Source: Demequina muriae (GTDB lineage: Bacteria; Actinomycetota; Actinomycetes; Actinomycetales; Demequinaceae). From it: 64,000 nucleotides of DNA. The notes beneath the pieces are model-generated. The model worked only from the letters and a program-made list of their open reading frames with translations, did no database searches and was not told where the DNA came from. Position numbers and translations under genes: made by a program. The stretch spans positions 1,116,001 through 1,180,000 of the forward strand of contig NZ_JAUHQA010000001.1 in assembly GCF_030418295.1 (NCBI RefSeq), written 5' to 3'. This document shows positions 26,539 through 35,889 of this stretch, in pieces (the first letter of the stretch is position 1; each line of letters starts with the position of its first letter).

Positions 26539-27864
26539 ATGAGGAACCGATCACGGACCCTCGCGGCGCTGGCCACTGCCGGCGCCCTGACCCTCACGCT
26601 CACCGCGTGCTCATCCGATGACGACGGCGGCTCCGCCGAGACTCCCGCCGACGGCGACTGGTCGGGCGAGACGCTGACCGTCATGCACTTCGAAGGCCAG
26701 GACTCGGCGATGGGCATCGCCTGGGACCGCGCCATCGAGATCTTCGAGGAGGAGACCGGCGCCACCGTCGACCTCCAGCTCACCGCATTCGAGGACCTGC
26801 GCACCTCCGCCGAGCAGCTGTTCGACTCGGGTGATGCCCCCGACGTCGCCGAGTACAACAAGGGCAACGCGACCGCCGGCCAGCTGGCGGCGATCGGCGT
26901 GCTCGAGAACCTCGACGCCGCGTACGAGGAGTACGGCTGGGGCGACATGCTCGCCGACTCCGTCGCGACGACGGCGCAGTACAACGAGGACGGGATCATG
27001 GGCTCGGGCAGCTACTACGGCGTCCCGAACTACGGCGAGTTCACGTTCCTCTACTACAACGAGGACATGTTCACCGAGCACGGCGTCGAGGTCCCCACGA
27101 GCATCGAGGAGGTCGAGGCTGCGGCCCAGACCTTCGCCGATGCGGGCGTCACGCCCTTCGCGGAGTCCGTCCAGGAATACCCGCTGGGGCAGCTCTGGTA
27201 CCAGCTCGCGCTGAGCCAGGCCGACCGTGACTTCGTCAACGCGTACCAGCTCTACACCGAGCCGGTCGACTGGCAGGGTGCGGAGATCAGCTACGCGACG
27301 GAGACCATCGCGGAGTGGGTCGACAACGGCTTCATCTCCTCCGAGGTCACCGGCATGACGGCCGAGGACGCGGGACTCGAGTTCATCAACGGCGAGGTCC
27401 CGATGTTCTACTCGGGCTCCTGGTGGTACGGACGCTTCCTGACCGAGGTCTCTGACTTCGAGATGGGGATCACGAACTGGCCCTCCACCGAGCTCACCCC
27501 GGGCTCGGGCGGCAACATGTGGGTCGTCCCGGTCGAGTCGGAGCAGCCCGAGCTCGCTCGCGTGTTCATCGACATCACGATGCGTCCCGAGATCCAGGCG
27601 CTGCTGGGCGACTCCGGCGGCCTGCCCGTCGCAGCCGACCCTGCTGACATCACCGACGAGGACGCCCAGGCGCTCATCGAGCTGTTCAACGAGGTCAACG
27701 AGCGCGACGGCCTGTCGTTCTACCCCGACTGGCCCACCCCCAACTTCTACGGCGACCTCAACGGTGTGCTGCAGGGGCTGGTGAACGGCGACTTCACGGC
27801 TGAGGAAGCTCAGGCCGAACTCGAGTCCTACTACGAGGACCACGTCGCGGACATCCGCGACTAG
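26539..27864 (+). CDS. Sugar ABC transporter solute-binding lipoprotein (alpha-xyloside locus)
   Basis: 441 aa. Lipobox LTAC with Cys24, acidic linker, then an extracellular family-1 binding fold (VMHFEGQDSAMG, SYYGVPNYGEFTFLYYNEDMF, MFYSGSWWYGRF). AAGGAGG lies 8 nt before the ATG. It is first in the unit SBP - permease - permease - alpha-xylosidase, so the substrate is probably a xyloglucan-derived alpha-xyloside such as isoprimeverose or a longer oligosaccharide. Control is by the LacI protein through O2 and O3. Confidence 0.92.
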   Translation: MRNRSRTLAALATAGALTLTLTACSSDDDGGSAETPADGDWSGETLTVMHFEGQDSAMGIAWDRAIEIFEEETGATVDLQLTAFEDLRTSAEQLFDSGDAPDVAEYNKGNATAGQLAAIGVLENLDAAYEEYGWGDMLADSVATTAQYNEDGIMGSGSYYGVPNYGEFTFLYYNEDMFTEHGVEVPTSIEEVEAAAQTFADAGVTPFAESVQEYPLGQLWYQLALSQADRDFVNAYQLYTEPVDWQGAEISYATETIAEWVDNGFISSEVTGMTAEDAGLEFINGEVPMFYSGSWWYGRFLTEVSDFEMGITNWPSTELTPGSGGNMWVVPVESEQPELARVFIDITMRPEIQALLGDSGGLPVAADPADITDEDAQALIELFNEVNERDGLSFYPDWPTPNFYGDLNGVLQGLVNGDFTAEEAQAELESYYEDHVADIRD

Positions 27865-27879
27865 CCCCTTCCACTCACA

Positions 27880-27913
27880 GGCGCGGGCCGGGCCTCACCG
27901 CCCGGGCCGCGCC
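27880..27913. terminator. Intra-operon stem-loop after the binding-protein gene
   Basis: GGCGCGGGCCGGGC pairs with GCCCGGGCCGCGCC over 14 positions with one mismatch, around CTCACC. It is in the same operon position as the hairpin at 9412-9440. Confidence 0.75.
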
Positions 27914-27927
27914 GGAGAAGGACAATC

Positions 27928-28893
27928 ATGACCTCGACGATGACGCCCAAGCGGCGCAAGCGCATCCACGAACCCGCGCGCATTCCCGAGCGCGGCGGCC
28001 GCAAGCTGGGCTACTGGCTCTACTTCCTGCCCGGCGCCCTCCTGGTGTCGGTCATCATCTTCTACCCGATCGTCCGCAACCTGCGCCTGAGCTTCTTCCA
28101 CTGGCGCGGTGGACGCGCCGAGGAGGAGTTCGCGGGCCTGGACAACTGGGCCGCGCTCTTCCAGGACCAGGAGTACCTGCAGTCGTTCCAGAACATCATT
28201 CTTGTGATCTTCGCGATGGTGATCATCCCGACCTTGCTGGGTCTCGTGATCGCCGCGCTGCTGTTCGACGTCATCGGCCGCCGGTTCGGGGGCAAGCTGT
28301 CGAGCTTCCTGCGCGCCACCTACTACCTTCCCCAGATCCTCCCGATCGCGGTCGCTGGCGTGCTGTTCGGATGGCTCCTGAAGCCCAACTCCGACGGCGT
28401 CGTGAACCAGTTCCTGACCTTCATCACGGGCTCCGAGGTGACCGTGAACTGGCTCGGAGGGTCCTACCCCACCGCCATGGGTGCGGTCATGGTGCTCATG
28501 ATCTGGATCCAGATCGGCTATCCCGTGGTGATCTTCATGGCTGCGCTGCAGCGGGTGGACCCCGAGCTGTACGAGGCCGCCGAGCTCGACGGCGCGAACT
28601 GGTACGAGCGGTTCCGCGCCATCACGCTCGCGCAGATCAAGCCCGAGGTCTTCGTCGTGTCCCTCACCACCACGATCGCGGCCATGAAGGTGTTCGCTCC
28701 CGTGTTCATCCTCACCCAGGGCGGGCCCAACAAGTCCACCTACGTGCCGTCCTTCTACGCGTACAACGAGTTCGTCAACGGCACGGACAAGGGCTACGCG
28801 GCCGCGATCGCCTCGTCGATCACGATCCTCGTCGCGATCGTCGCCATCATCTTCATTCGCGTGCAGAACCGCTCCGAGCGAAAGGACGCGTGA
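27928..28893 (+). CDS. Sugar ABC transporter permease, MalF type
   Basis: 321 aa, six hydrophobic segments after a basic N-terminal tail. EAA loop ELYEAAELDGANWYERFRAI. It is the first permease of the xyloside system, with a GAGAAGGA ribosome site. No ATPase is in the operon, as in the 7.3-10.9 kb system. Confidence 0.94.
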   Translation: MTSTMTPKRRKRIHEPARIPERGGRKLGYWLYFLPGALLVSVIIFYPIVRNLRLSFFHWRGGRAEEEFAGLDNWAALFQDQEYLQSFQNIILVIFAMVIIPTLLGLVIAALLFDVIGRRFGGKLSSFLRATYYLPQILPIAVAGVLFGWLLKPNSDGVVNQFLTFITGSEVTVNWLGGSYPTAMGAVMVLMIWIQIGYPVVIFMAALQRVDPELYEAAELDGANWYERFRAITLAQIKPEVFVVSLTTTIAAMKVFAPVFILTQGGPNKSTYVPSFYAYNEFVNGTDKGYAAAIASSITILVAIVAIIFIRVQNRSERKDA

Positions 28894-28896
28894 CCC

Positions 28897-29826
28897 ATGA
28901 CCACCACGCCTGTCCAGAACGACACGACCCGCGCATCGGCCGGAAGCGGTGAACCCCCGAGCGACGACCAGCTCGTCAAGGCCCGCGGCCGCCGCGGCGG
29001 CCGTCCCCGCACCGCAGCGGAGTGGATCCTCATGCTGCTCGGCGTCCTCGGCGCCGCCATCGTGGTCTTCCCGATCCTGCTGCTGCTCATCAACGCCTTC
29101 AAGTCGCCGTCGGACTACTCGACGTCGAGCCCGCTGGACCTCCCGCGAAGCTTCGACCTCACCGGCATCCAGACGTTCTGGGAGCAGAACAACTTCCCGC
29201 GTGCGCTGTGGAACTCGATCTTCATCTCGACGATGGTCGCGTTCCTCGCGGTCATCCTGTCGGTGCTGAACTCGTTCGCGATCGGCATCGGCCGGGTGCG
29301 CGGTCGCACGTGGATCGTGCTGCTGTTCCTGATGGCCAACCTGATTCCTCAGGAGATGCTGTTCGACCCACTGTTCACGCTGTACGACGACCTGGGGCTG
29401 CTGTCCAACTCGTGGTCCGTGATCATCACGTTCGTGGTGATCCAGTCCGCGTTCGGCACGTACCTGCTGTCGAGCCTGCTGGGCACCTTCCCCAAGGAGA
29501 TCCTCGAGGCGGCCGCCGTCGACGGAGCGAGTCGGTGGCGCATCCTGCGATCGATCATCGTGCCCATCGTCCGGCCCACGCTCTCCGTCCTGATGGTGTT
29601 CTTCTTCATCTGGACGTGGAACGAGTTCCTGCTGCCACTGGCCTTCCTCAACACGTCCGACTCGCTGACCGTCCCGCTCGTGCTCGAACAGCTGAGCGGC
29701 GAGCGTCAGACCGACACCACCACGCTGATCGCCGGAACGCTGATCAGCATCATCCCGACCATCATCTTCTTCCTCATCTTCCAGCGCACGCTGACCCGAG
29801 GAATCACGGCAGGAGCAGTGAAGTAA
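28897..29826 (+). CDS. Sugar ABC transporter permease, MalG type
   Basis: 309 aa, six hydrophobic segments. EAA loop EILEAAAVDGASRWRILRSI, then PIVRPTLS. The N-terminal tail is long and polar (about 40 residues) and contains the window word GCATCGGC in frame as Ala-Ser-Ala (28933). Its stop overlaps the GH31 start by one base (TAATG), so enzyme and transporter are made together. Confidence 0.94.
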   Translation: MTTTPVQNDTTRASAGSGEPPSDDQLVKARGRRGGRPRTAAEWILMLLGVLGAAIVVFPILLLLINAFKSPSDYSTSSPLDLPRSFDLTGIQTFWEQNNFPRALWNSIFISTMVAFLAVILSVLNSFAIGIGRVRGRTWIVLLFLMANLIPQEMLFDPLFTLYDDLGLLSNSWSVIITFVVIQSAFGTYLLSSLLGTFPKEILEAAAVDGASRWRILRSIIVPIVRPTLSVLMVFFFIWTWNEFLLPLAFLNTSDSLTVPLVLEQLSGERQTDTTTLIAGTLISIIPTIIFFLIFQRTLTRGITAGAVK

Positions 29827-32096
29827 TGAAGTTCACCGACGGTTTCTGGCATCTGCGTCCAGGTGTCACGGCCAACTACGCGCAAGAGGCGTACGACATC
29901 GCCCCCACCACCACGCCCGACGGCGACGGGATCGTCGTCCACGCCCCCTCGCAGCGGATCGTGTCCCGCGGCAACGTGCTCAACCGGGCGCTGCTGACGG
30001 TCACGCTGTCCTCGCCCCTCGAGGGCGTGGTCCGGGTGCGGATCGAGCACCATCAGGGCGCGCATCGGTCGCCGGGCTTCGCCCTCGCGACCGAGCCCGG
30101 CGCCGCCACCGTCATGACGGACGATGCGGGGGCCAGCCTGGTCACCGGCGGACTCACCGCGCGCATCGGCGCTGGGGCTCCCTGGGACCTGTCCTTCTCG
30201 CGGGACGGCCGCCGGCTCACCGGTTCCGGGCATAAGTCGGTGGGCCACATGGCCCTCGCGGCCGATGCGCCCGTGGGCGCGGAGCCCGCCGGCATCTCCG
30301 GCTACTCGGAGACCGGGCTCGCCCCCTCGCGAACCTACGTGCACGAGCAGCTCGACCTTGGCGTCGGCGAGCTGATCTACGGGCTCGGCGAACGCTTCGG
30401 AGCGTTCGTCAAGAACGGCCAAGCAATAGACATCTGGAACGCCGACGGCGGCACCAGCTCCGAACTCTCGTACAAGAACGTGCCGTTCTACCTGTCCTCG
30501 CGCGGCTACGGCGTGCTGGTGAACCAGCCCGAGCATGTGTCGTTCGAGGTGGGCTCCGAGGCCGTGGAGCGCGTCCAGTTCTCCACCGCGGGCGAGGCGC
30601 TGGAGTACCTGGTGTTCGACGGCCCCACGCCGCGGGACGTCATCGACCGCTATACGAAGCTGACCGGCCGCCCGCCGGTGGTGCCCGCGTGGTCGTACGG
30701 CCTGTGGCTGTCGACGTCCTTCACCACGGACTACGACGAGGAGACCGTCAACTCGTTCGTGGACGGCATGCGCGACCGCGACATCCCCCTCAGCGTCTTC
30801 CACTTCGACTGCTTCTGGATGCGCGAGTTCAACTGGACCGACCTCGAGTGGGACGCGCGCACCTTCCCCGACCCGGAGGGCATGCTCACGCGTCTGCACG
30901 ACGACAAGGACCTGCGCGTCTGCGTGTGGATCAACCCGTACATCGGCCAGCGCGGCCGCATGTTCGCGGAAGGCGTCGAGAACGGCTACCTCGTCAAGCG
31001 CGCCGACGGCACGGTGTGGCAGTGGGACATGTGGCAGGCCGGCATGGGACTGGTGGACTTCACCAACCCCGACGCCCGCGCGTGGTTCAAGGACCGCCTG
31101 CGCGAGATCATCCGGCAGGGCGTCGACGCGCTCAAGACCGACTTCGGCGAACGCATCCCCACCGACGTGGTGTGGCACGACGGGTCCTCCCCCGAGACCA
31201 TGCACAACCTCTACACGCAGCTGTACAACGAGGCCGTGTGGGAGGTGCTCCTCGAGGAGCGGGGCGAGGGCGAGGCGGTGCTGTTCTCGCGCTCCGCGAC
31301 GGCAGGCGGGCAGACCATGCCCGTCCACTGGGGCGGCGACAACTCGTCGACCTACGTGTCGATGGCGGAGACGCTGCGCGGCGGGCTGTCGCTTGCCTCG
31401 TCCGGCTTCGGCTACTGGAGCCACGACATCGGCGGCTTCGAGGGCACTCCCGACCCGGCCGTGTTCAAGCGGTGGCTCGCGTTCGGCCTGCTGTCGTCGC
31501 ACTCGCGCCTGCACGGCTCGACCTCGTACCGGGTGCCGTGGGCCTTCGACGACGAGGCGGTCCAGGTCACCAAGGCGTTCGCCGAGCTCAAGAACACGCT
31601 GATGCCCTACCTCTACACCGCGGGCGCCGATGCGGCGGCCAGCGGAGTCTCGGTGGCGCGCCCCATGTTCTTCGAGTTCCCGGACGACCCCGCCGTGGGC
31701 TACCTGGATCGCCAGTACATGCTCGGGAACGACCTGCTGATCGCGCCCGTGATGTCAGCGGACGGCGTGGTGGACTTCTACCTGCCCGCGGGCACGTGGA
31801 CGTCGCTGCTGACCGGCGAGAGGGTCGACGGAGGCCGTTGGGTGCGCGAGACGCACGGCTTCGACTCCCTGCCCGTGTACGTGCGGCCCGGCGCGGTCAT
31901 CCCCCGGGGCGCCCGCTCCGACCGTCCCGACTACGACTTCCTCGACGGACTCGTCCTGGACGTCTACCCCGAGGATCACGAGATCGACGCCTCCGTCGAT
32001 GTCGTCACGGCCGAGGGCCGCCGGGTCACGTATCGTGTGACCGGATCGGGCGACTCCGCCACGGCGCCCGATGCGATCGTGCGCGTGCACCGCTGA
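29826..32096 (+). CDS. yicI: Alpha-xylosidase, GH31 (YicI-like)
   Basis: 756 aa, near the usual 770 of the YicI group. It cleaves alpha-xylosidic bonds at the non-reducing end of xyloglucan fragments by retention. The nucleophile is Asp439 in LKTDFGERIP and the acid/base Asp505 in HWGGDNSS; the 66-residue spacing equals that in E. coli YicI (D416/D482). KTDFGE is the alpha-xylosidase form of the GH31 signature. There is no signal peptide, so it acts on imported substrate. The yicI symbol is by similarity only. Confidence 0.93.
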   Translation: MKFTDGFWHLRPGVTANYAQEAYDIAPTTTPDGDGIVVHAPSQRIVSRGNVLNRALLTVTLSSPLEGVVRVRIEHHQGAHRSPGFALATEPGAATVMTDDAGASLVTGGLTARIGAGAPWDLSFSRDGRRLTGSGHKSVGHMALAADAPVGAEPAGISGYSETGLAPSRTYVHEQLDLGVGELIYGLGERFGAFVKNGQAIDIWNADGGTSSELSYKNVPFYLSSRGYGVLVNQPEHVSFEVGSEAVERVQFSTAGEALEYLVFDGPTPRDVIDRYTKLTGRPPVVPAWSYGLWLSTSFTTDYDEETVNSFVDGMRDRDIPLSVFHFDCFWMREFNWTDLEWDARTFPDPEGMLTRLHDDKDLRVCVWINPYIGQRGRMFAEGVENGYLVKRADGTVWQWDMWQAGMGLVDFTNPDARAWFKDRLREIIRQGVDALKTDFGERIPTDVVWHDGSSPETMHNLYTQLYNEAVWEVLLEERGEGEAVLFSRSATAGGQTMPVHWGGDNSSTYVSMAETLRGGLSLASSGFGYWSHDIGGFEGTPDPAVFKRWLAFGLLSSHSRLHGSTSYRVPWAFDDEAVQVTKAFAELKNTLMPYLYTAGADAAASGVSVARPMFFEFPDDPAVGYLDRQYMLGNDLLIAPVMSADGVVDFYLPAGTWTSLLTGERVDGGRWVRETHGFDSLPVYVRPGAVIPRGARSDRPDYDFLDGLVLDVYPEDHEIDASVDVVTAEGRRVTYRVTGSGDSATAPDAIVRVHR

Positions 32097-32105
32097 CGCG
32101 CGCTC

Positions 32106-32153
32106 GGCGCGGCTCCCGTTGAGCAACCCCCCTGCAGCTCCGGGAGCCGCGCC
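32106..32153. terminator. Stem-loop after the alpha-xylosidase gene
   Basis: GGCGCGGCTCCCG pairs with CGGGAGCCGCGCC (13 bp) across a 22-nt loop. It begins 10 nt after the stop. The long loop makes it weaker than the others, but it would end the xyloside operon. Confidence 0.65.
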
Positions 32154-32207
32154 ACTTCGTCTCACGAGGCCCGCGCCTCGGCCATCGTCGGTCATCTCTG
32201 TGGGGCT

Positions 32208-32480
32208 TCACCACCAGAGCTTGGTGATGGTGACCTCTCCGGTGTCCTGGGCCGGCCACGTGCAGGAGAACCCCGGCGGGGCCCACGACCACCCGAACTC
32301 GACGGAGGCGCCGAGCGCTCCGGGAGGCGCGGCGGACTCCTGGCTGCAGGCCAGGTCCATCTGGCGCCACCCGAGCGCGGCGTAGAGCAGGGAGGCGGTG
32401 GCGATCAGCGTCGCGGTGACCAGCACGACCGCCACGCGCACGAGCCAGCGCGTACGGCTGGCAACGACATCCGGGGGCAT
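32208..32480 (-). CDS. Small hypothetical membrane-anchored protein
   Basis: 90 aa from the ATG at 32480. One hydrophobic segment (about 13-36, RVAVVLVTATLIATASLLYAAL). The C-terminal part is probably outside the membrane and has two Cys (LACSQ, FSCTWP) that may form a disulfide. No family was recognised and no clear ribosome site was seen. It is divergent from metZ. Confidence 0.5.
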   Translation of the reverse strand: MPPDVVASRTRWLVRVAVVLVTATLIATASLLYAALGWRQMDLACSQESAAPPGALGASVEFGWSWAPPGFSCTWPAQDTGEVTITKLWW

Positions 32481-32591
32481 TCGGACACTGTGCCGCACCC
32501 GCGCGGGCGGCACAAATCGGACGTCGACGCATCGGCCCGGACCCGCGCCCGGCCTCCGCTCTGGGCACCGCCGCGCCGCTACCCTGAACCC

Positions 32592-33815
32592 ATGAATGCA
32601 CAGGAACTCCCTCGCGACCTTCGCCCGGACACGCTCGCCCTGCACACGGGCATCCACCGCTCCGAGGCGAACGAGATGTCCGAGGGCCTCTACCTGACGC
32701 AGGGCTACGCGTACGACTCCGCGGAGCAGGCGCGCGACGCATTCGCCGGCGACATCGACATCTACATGTACTCGCGCTACGGCAACCCCACCGTGACGGC
32801 GTTCCAGGAACGGCTCGCCGCGATCGAGGGCGCTGAGTCCTGCTTCGCCACCTCGACCGGCATGAGCGCGGTCTTCGTGTCGCTGGCATCGATCCTCGGT
32901 CAGGGCGACCGCCTGGTGGCGTCGCGGGCACTGTTCGGCTCGACGCTCCAGGTCTTCGCGAACTTCTTCGAGAAGTGGGGGATCGTCATCGACTACGTCG
33001 ACGCTCACGACAACGAGGACTGGGAGCGCGTGCTCGCCACCCCCGCGAAGGCCGTCTACATCGAGTCGCCCACCAACCCCATGCAGGACGTCGTCGACAT
33101 CCCGTTCGTGGCGGCGCTCACCAAGCAGGCCGGCGCGCTGTTCATCGTCGACAACGTGTTCGCCACGGCGCTGGGACAGAAGCCGCTCGAGCTCGGGGCC
33201 GATGCGGTGGTCTACTCCGCGACCAAGCACATCGACGGCCAGGGCCGGGTGCTGGGCGGCGCGATCCTGGGCTCGGCCGACTACGTGGACGGACCCGTCA
33301 AGACCATGGTGCGTCAGATGGGCGCCACGATCTCGCCGTTCAACGCGTGGGTGCTCGTGAAGGCGCTCGAGACGCTGTCGGTGCGCGTCGAGCGGCAGGC
33401 CGCGAGCGCGATCGAGCTGGCGCGGTGGCTCGAGGCCCACCCCAAGGTGTCCGTGGCCCGCTACCCGCTGCTGCCCTCTCACCCGCAGTACGAGCGAGCC
33501 GCGAAGCAGATGACCATCGGCGGCACGCTCGTGACGCTCGACCTCGCGGTGGGCGACGGTGTCGACGTGGCGGGACCCGAGTCGCAGGCCGCGGCATTCC
33601 GGTTCATGAACGCCCTGCGGCTGTTCACCATCTCCAACAACCTCGGCGACGCGAAGTCGATCTCGACGCACCCCGCCACGACCACCCACAACAAGATGAC
33701 CCCCGAGGCCCGTGCGTCCGTGGGCATCTCGGAGACCACCGTGCGGCTGTCGATCGGCCTCGAGGACGTCGAGGACCTGCGCGCGGACCTGGACCAGGCG
33801 CTCGCGCAGGTCTAG
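32592..33815 (+). CDS. metZ: O-succinylhomoserine sulfhydrylase (Cys/Met metabolism PLP enzyme)
   Basis: 407 aa. It makes homocysteine from an activated homoserine and sulfide. The PLP lysine is Lys212 in YSATKHIDG, with the phosphate/ring-contact motif YSRYGNPT near residue 60. The N-terminal RPDTLALHTG and length match MetZ. TACCCT lies 6 nt before the ATG (leaderless). The related rhodanese gene is at 24553. Cystathionine gamma-synthase-like activity cannot be excluded. Confidence 0.92.
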   Translation: MNAQELPRDLRPDTLALHTGIHRSEANEMSEGLYLTQGYAYDSAEQARDAFAGDIDIYMYSRYGNPTVTAFQERLAAIEGAESCFATSTGMSAVFVSLASILGQGDRLVASRALFGSTLQVFANFFEKWGIVIDYVDAHDNEDWERVLATPAKAVYIESPTNPMQDVVDIPFVAALTKQAGALFIVDNVFATALGQKPLELGADAVVYSATKHIDGQGRVLGGAILGSADYVDGPVKTMVRQMGATISPFNAWVLVKALETLSVRVERQAASAIELARWLEAHPKVSVARYPLLPSHPQYERAAKQMTIGGTLVTLDLAVGDGVDVAGPESQAAAFRFMNALRLFTISNNLGDAKSISTHPATTTHNKMTPEARASVGISETTVRLSIGLEDVEDLRADLDQALAQV

Positions 33816-33831
33816 GCACGTTCACGACGCC

Positions 33832-34569
33832 ATGAGCACCGGAGAGCCGCCCGCGGCCGATGCGGGGGCGAGCGGCGACGACGGTCGCCGGGGGCGGCGC
33901 GAGCGGGCTCTCGGCGCCAGGGACGGCGCGTCCACCTGGCAGCCAGTGGCGCCGACGACGGAGACCCTCGAGGTGCTGCGCCAGCGGCTGCCCCTGTCCA
34001 TCAGGCTGATCGGCCGCAGCTCAGTGCCCGGCGCACTGCTGGTGCTCGCCATCGCCGCCGTGTTCATCGGCATCGTGCCGCTCGCGGCCAAGCTTCAGCT
34101 CAACGCCTCCCAGGCCACGGGTGAGGTGATCCCGGTGGGCAATGCCTTCGAGCTCACGGTGGCGAACGACTGGAGCGTCGAGTCCCAGGACGGGCGGGCC
34201 ACGGTGCTGGCCAGCGGCAGCTCGCGGCTCGTGATCGTCCCGGCCTACCGGGACTCGCGTTCCGTGACACAGGTGGTCGCGGCGGAGATCTCCACCGTCG
34301 ACGCGGACGGCACCGGGTCGTGGGTCGTGGGCGAGCCCACCACGTTCGAGACCGACCGTGGCGACCAGGGCGCGACGGTGTCCGCAAGCAGCGAGACCAA
34401 CGCCACCCAGGTGTGGGCGGTGTCGCACGAGGGCCTCACGACGGTCGCGGTGCTGTCGACCACGATCGAGAGCTGGACCTCCGCGCAGCCCCTGGTGCAG
34501 GACATGGTCGACTCGATCGAGTTCGCCGACGGCCAGGGCGGCGACGGCGATGCAGGGGCCACGCCGTGA
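33832..34569 (+). CDS. Hypothetical single-pass membrane protein upstream of PrsW
   Basis: 245 aa. A polar cytosolic N-terminus (about 65 residues), one membrane segment (about 66-87) and an outside domain of about 150 residues rich in Val/Thr/Ser (NAFELTVANDWSV, SRLVIVPAYRD). The fold looks beta-rich. It overlaps the protease gene (GTGA), suggesting it could be a partner or substrate of the protease. The word GGCCGATGC lies in its N-terminus as Ala-Asp-Ala. Confidence 0.7.
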   Translation: MSTGEPPAADAGASGDDGRRGRRERALGARDGASTWQPVAPTTETLEVLRQRLPLSIRLIGRSSVPGALLVLAIAAVFIGIVPLAAKLQLNASQATGEVIPVGNAFELTVANDWSVESQDGRATVLASGSSRLVIVPAYRDSRSVTQVVAAEISTVDADGTGSWVVGEPTTFETDRGDQGATVSASSETNATQVWAVSHEGLTTVAVLSTTIESWTSAQPLVQDMVDSIEFADGQGGDGDAGATP

Positions 34570-35738
34570 ACGCGCGCGAGCCACAGCCACTCACGGTCAC
34601 GCTCTCGGCGCTGCCCCGCATGTCGCCGCGCACCGCGTCGTTCATCGACGTCCGGTCGTGGGTGTTCTGGGCGGGTGCCGCCCTCACGGTCTTCGGCATC
34701 TGGCGCTGGACGCCGCTGGTGATCTCCGGGCTGAGCGGAAGCCCGACCACCGGGGTGCTCTCGGCCATCCTGTGGCTGTTGTACGGCCTCGTGTTCCTCG
34801 TCCTGCTGTACCGGCTTGAGCTGTTCGAGCGTCGCTCCCCTGCGACAGTGTTCGGCGCGCTCCTCTGGGGCGCCCTCGCTGGCCCTGGCATGGGCGTCAT
34901 CGCGGCGCCGGCGATGCACGACCTCGTCGCCGCTGCCATCGGAAGCGACAACCCGTGGGTGCCGTCGTTCGCGGCGCCCTTGGTGGAGGAGCCCCTCAAG
35001 CTGCTCGGCGTGCTCGCCCTCGCGCTGATTCCGGGGGCACGCGTCCGCTCCGCTGCCGACGGCCTGTTCTACGGCGCGGTCGTGGGACTGGGCTTCCAGG
35101 TGTCGGAGGGGTTCCTCTACACGGCCACGTTCGGCGCCGAGTCCGGCACGAACACGGTGACGGCGATGTTCCTGCTCCGCGGCATCATCGGCGGGCTGTG
35201 GAGCCATGCGACGTTCGCCGCCGTCGCGGGCGCGGGGCTGGGGTACTTCTTCAACGCCACCGCAGACCTGAAGCGACGCACTGGGGTCCTGTGCGGCACC
35301 GTCGCGCTGTCGATCGCGCTCCATGGGTTCTTCGACGCCCCCGTGCTGGGGACCAATCCGTTCGTGAACTCGGTCGTGAAGGGGCTGCCCGTCTTCCTGC
35401 TGTTCCTCGCCGTGCTGCGGTGGGCCCACCTGCGCGAGCGACGCACCTTCGCTGGGCTCGCGGCGCACGTGGTGCCGGACGACCTCGTCTCCCCTGGGGA
35501 CTTCTCCACGCTCGCGACGCGTCGGGCCCGTCGCCGCGCGCGGCGGTGGGCGCGACGGCGCGGGGGATACATCACCGCCCGCGCGCTCAAGCGACTGCAG
35601 GGCGCGCAGCTCAGCCTGCTCACGGCTGTCCACGAAGACGGCTGGGGATCGCCCCGCACGGTGGAGCTGTCACGGGATGTGCGGATCCTCGCGGCCACGC
35701 TGGACCGGCGTCAGGCCGAGGCCGACTCTCGACGCTAG
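34566..35738 (+). CDS. PrsW-family intramembrane metalloprotease
   Basis: 390 aa, about nine membrane segments between residues 30 and 290, then a basic cytosolic tail with several Arg clusters. The PrsW signatures are present: VEEPLK (paired Glu), LGFQVSEGFLY and ALHGFFDAP. These supply the metal ligands. PrsW of Bacillus cleaves an anti-sigma factor; no sigma/anti-sigma pair is next to this one, so the adjacent membrane protein (33832) is a candidate substrate by inference. Start GTG at 34566. Confidence 0.88.
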   Translation: MNAREPQPLTVTLSALPRMSPRTASFIDVRSWVFWAGAALTVFGIWRWTPLVISGLSGSPTTGVLSAILWLLYGLVFLVLLYRLELFERRSPATVFGALLWGALAGPGMGVIAAPAMHDLVAAAIGSDNPWVPSFAAPLVEEPLKLLGVLALALIPGARVRSAADGLFYGAVVGLGFQVSEGFLYTATFGAESGTNTVTAMFLLRGIIGGLWSHATFAAVAGAGLGYFFNATADLKRRTGVLCGTVALSIALHGFFDAPVLGTNPFVNSVVKGLPVFLLFLAVLRWAHLRERRTFAGLAAHVVPDDLVSPGDFSTLATRRARRRARRWARRRGGYITARALKRLQGAQLSLLTAVHEDGWGSPRTVELSRDVRILAATLDRRQAEADSRR

Positions 35739-35838
35739 GCCGATCGGGCTGCGACGCACGCCTGCCCGGCGCGCCCGCATCGGCCGCATGCCTTCCTGCG
35801 AAGCGTCCGCGGAGCGGGCGACGTCGCCCGGACGTGAC

Positions 35839-35872
35839 ACGGGCCCCGCGACCGAGTGGTCGCGGGGCCCGT
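35839..35872. terminator. Bidirectional terminator
   Basis: ACGGGCCCCGCGACC and GGTCGCGGGGCCCGT pair perfectly over 15 bp around GAGT. It lies between the convergent prsW-like and chvE-like genes. Confidence 0.92.
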
Positions 35873-35889
35873 GCGTGCTGCAGTGAGAC

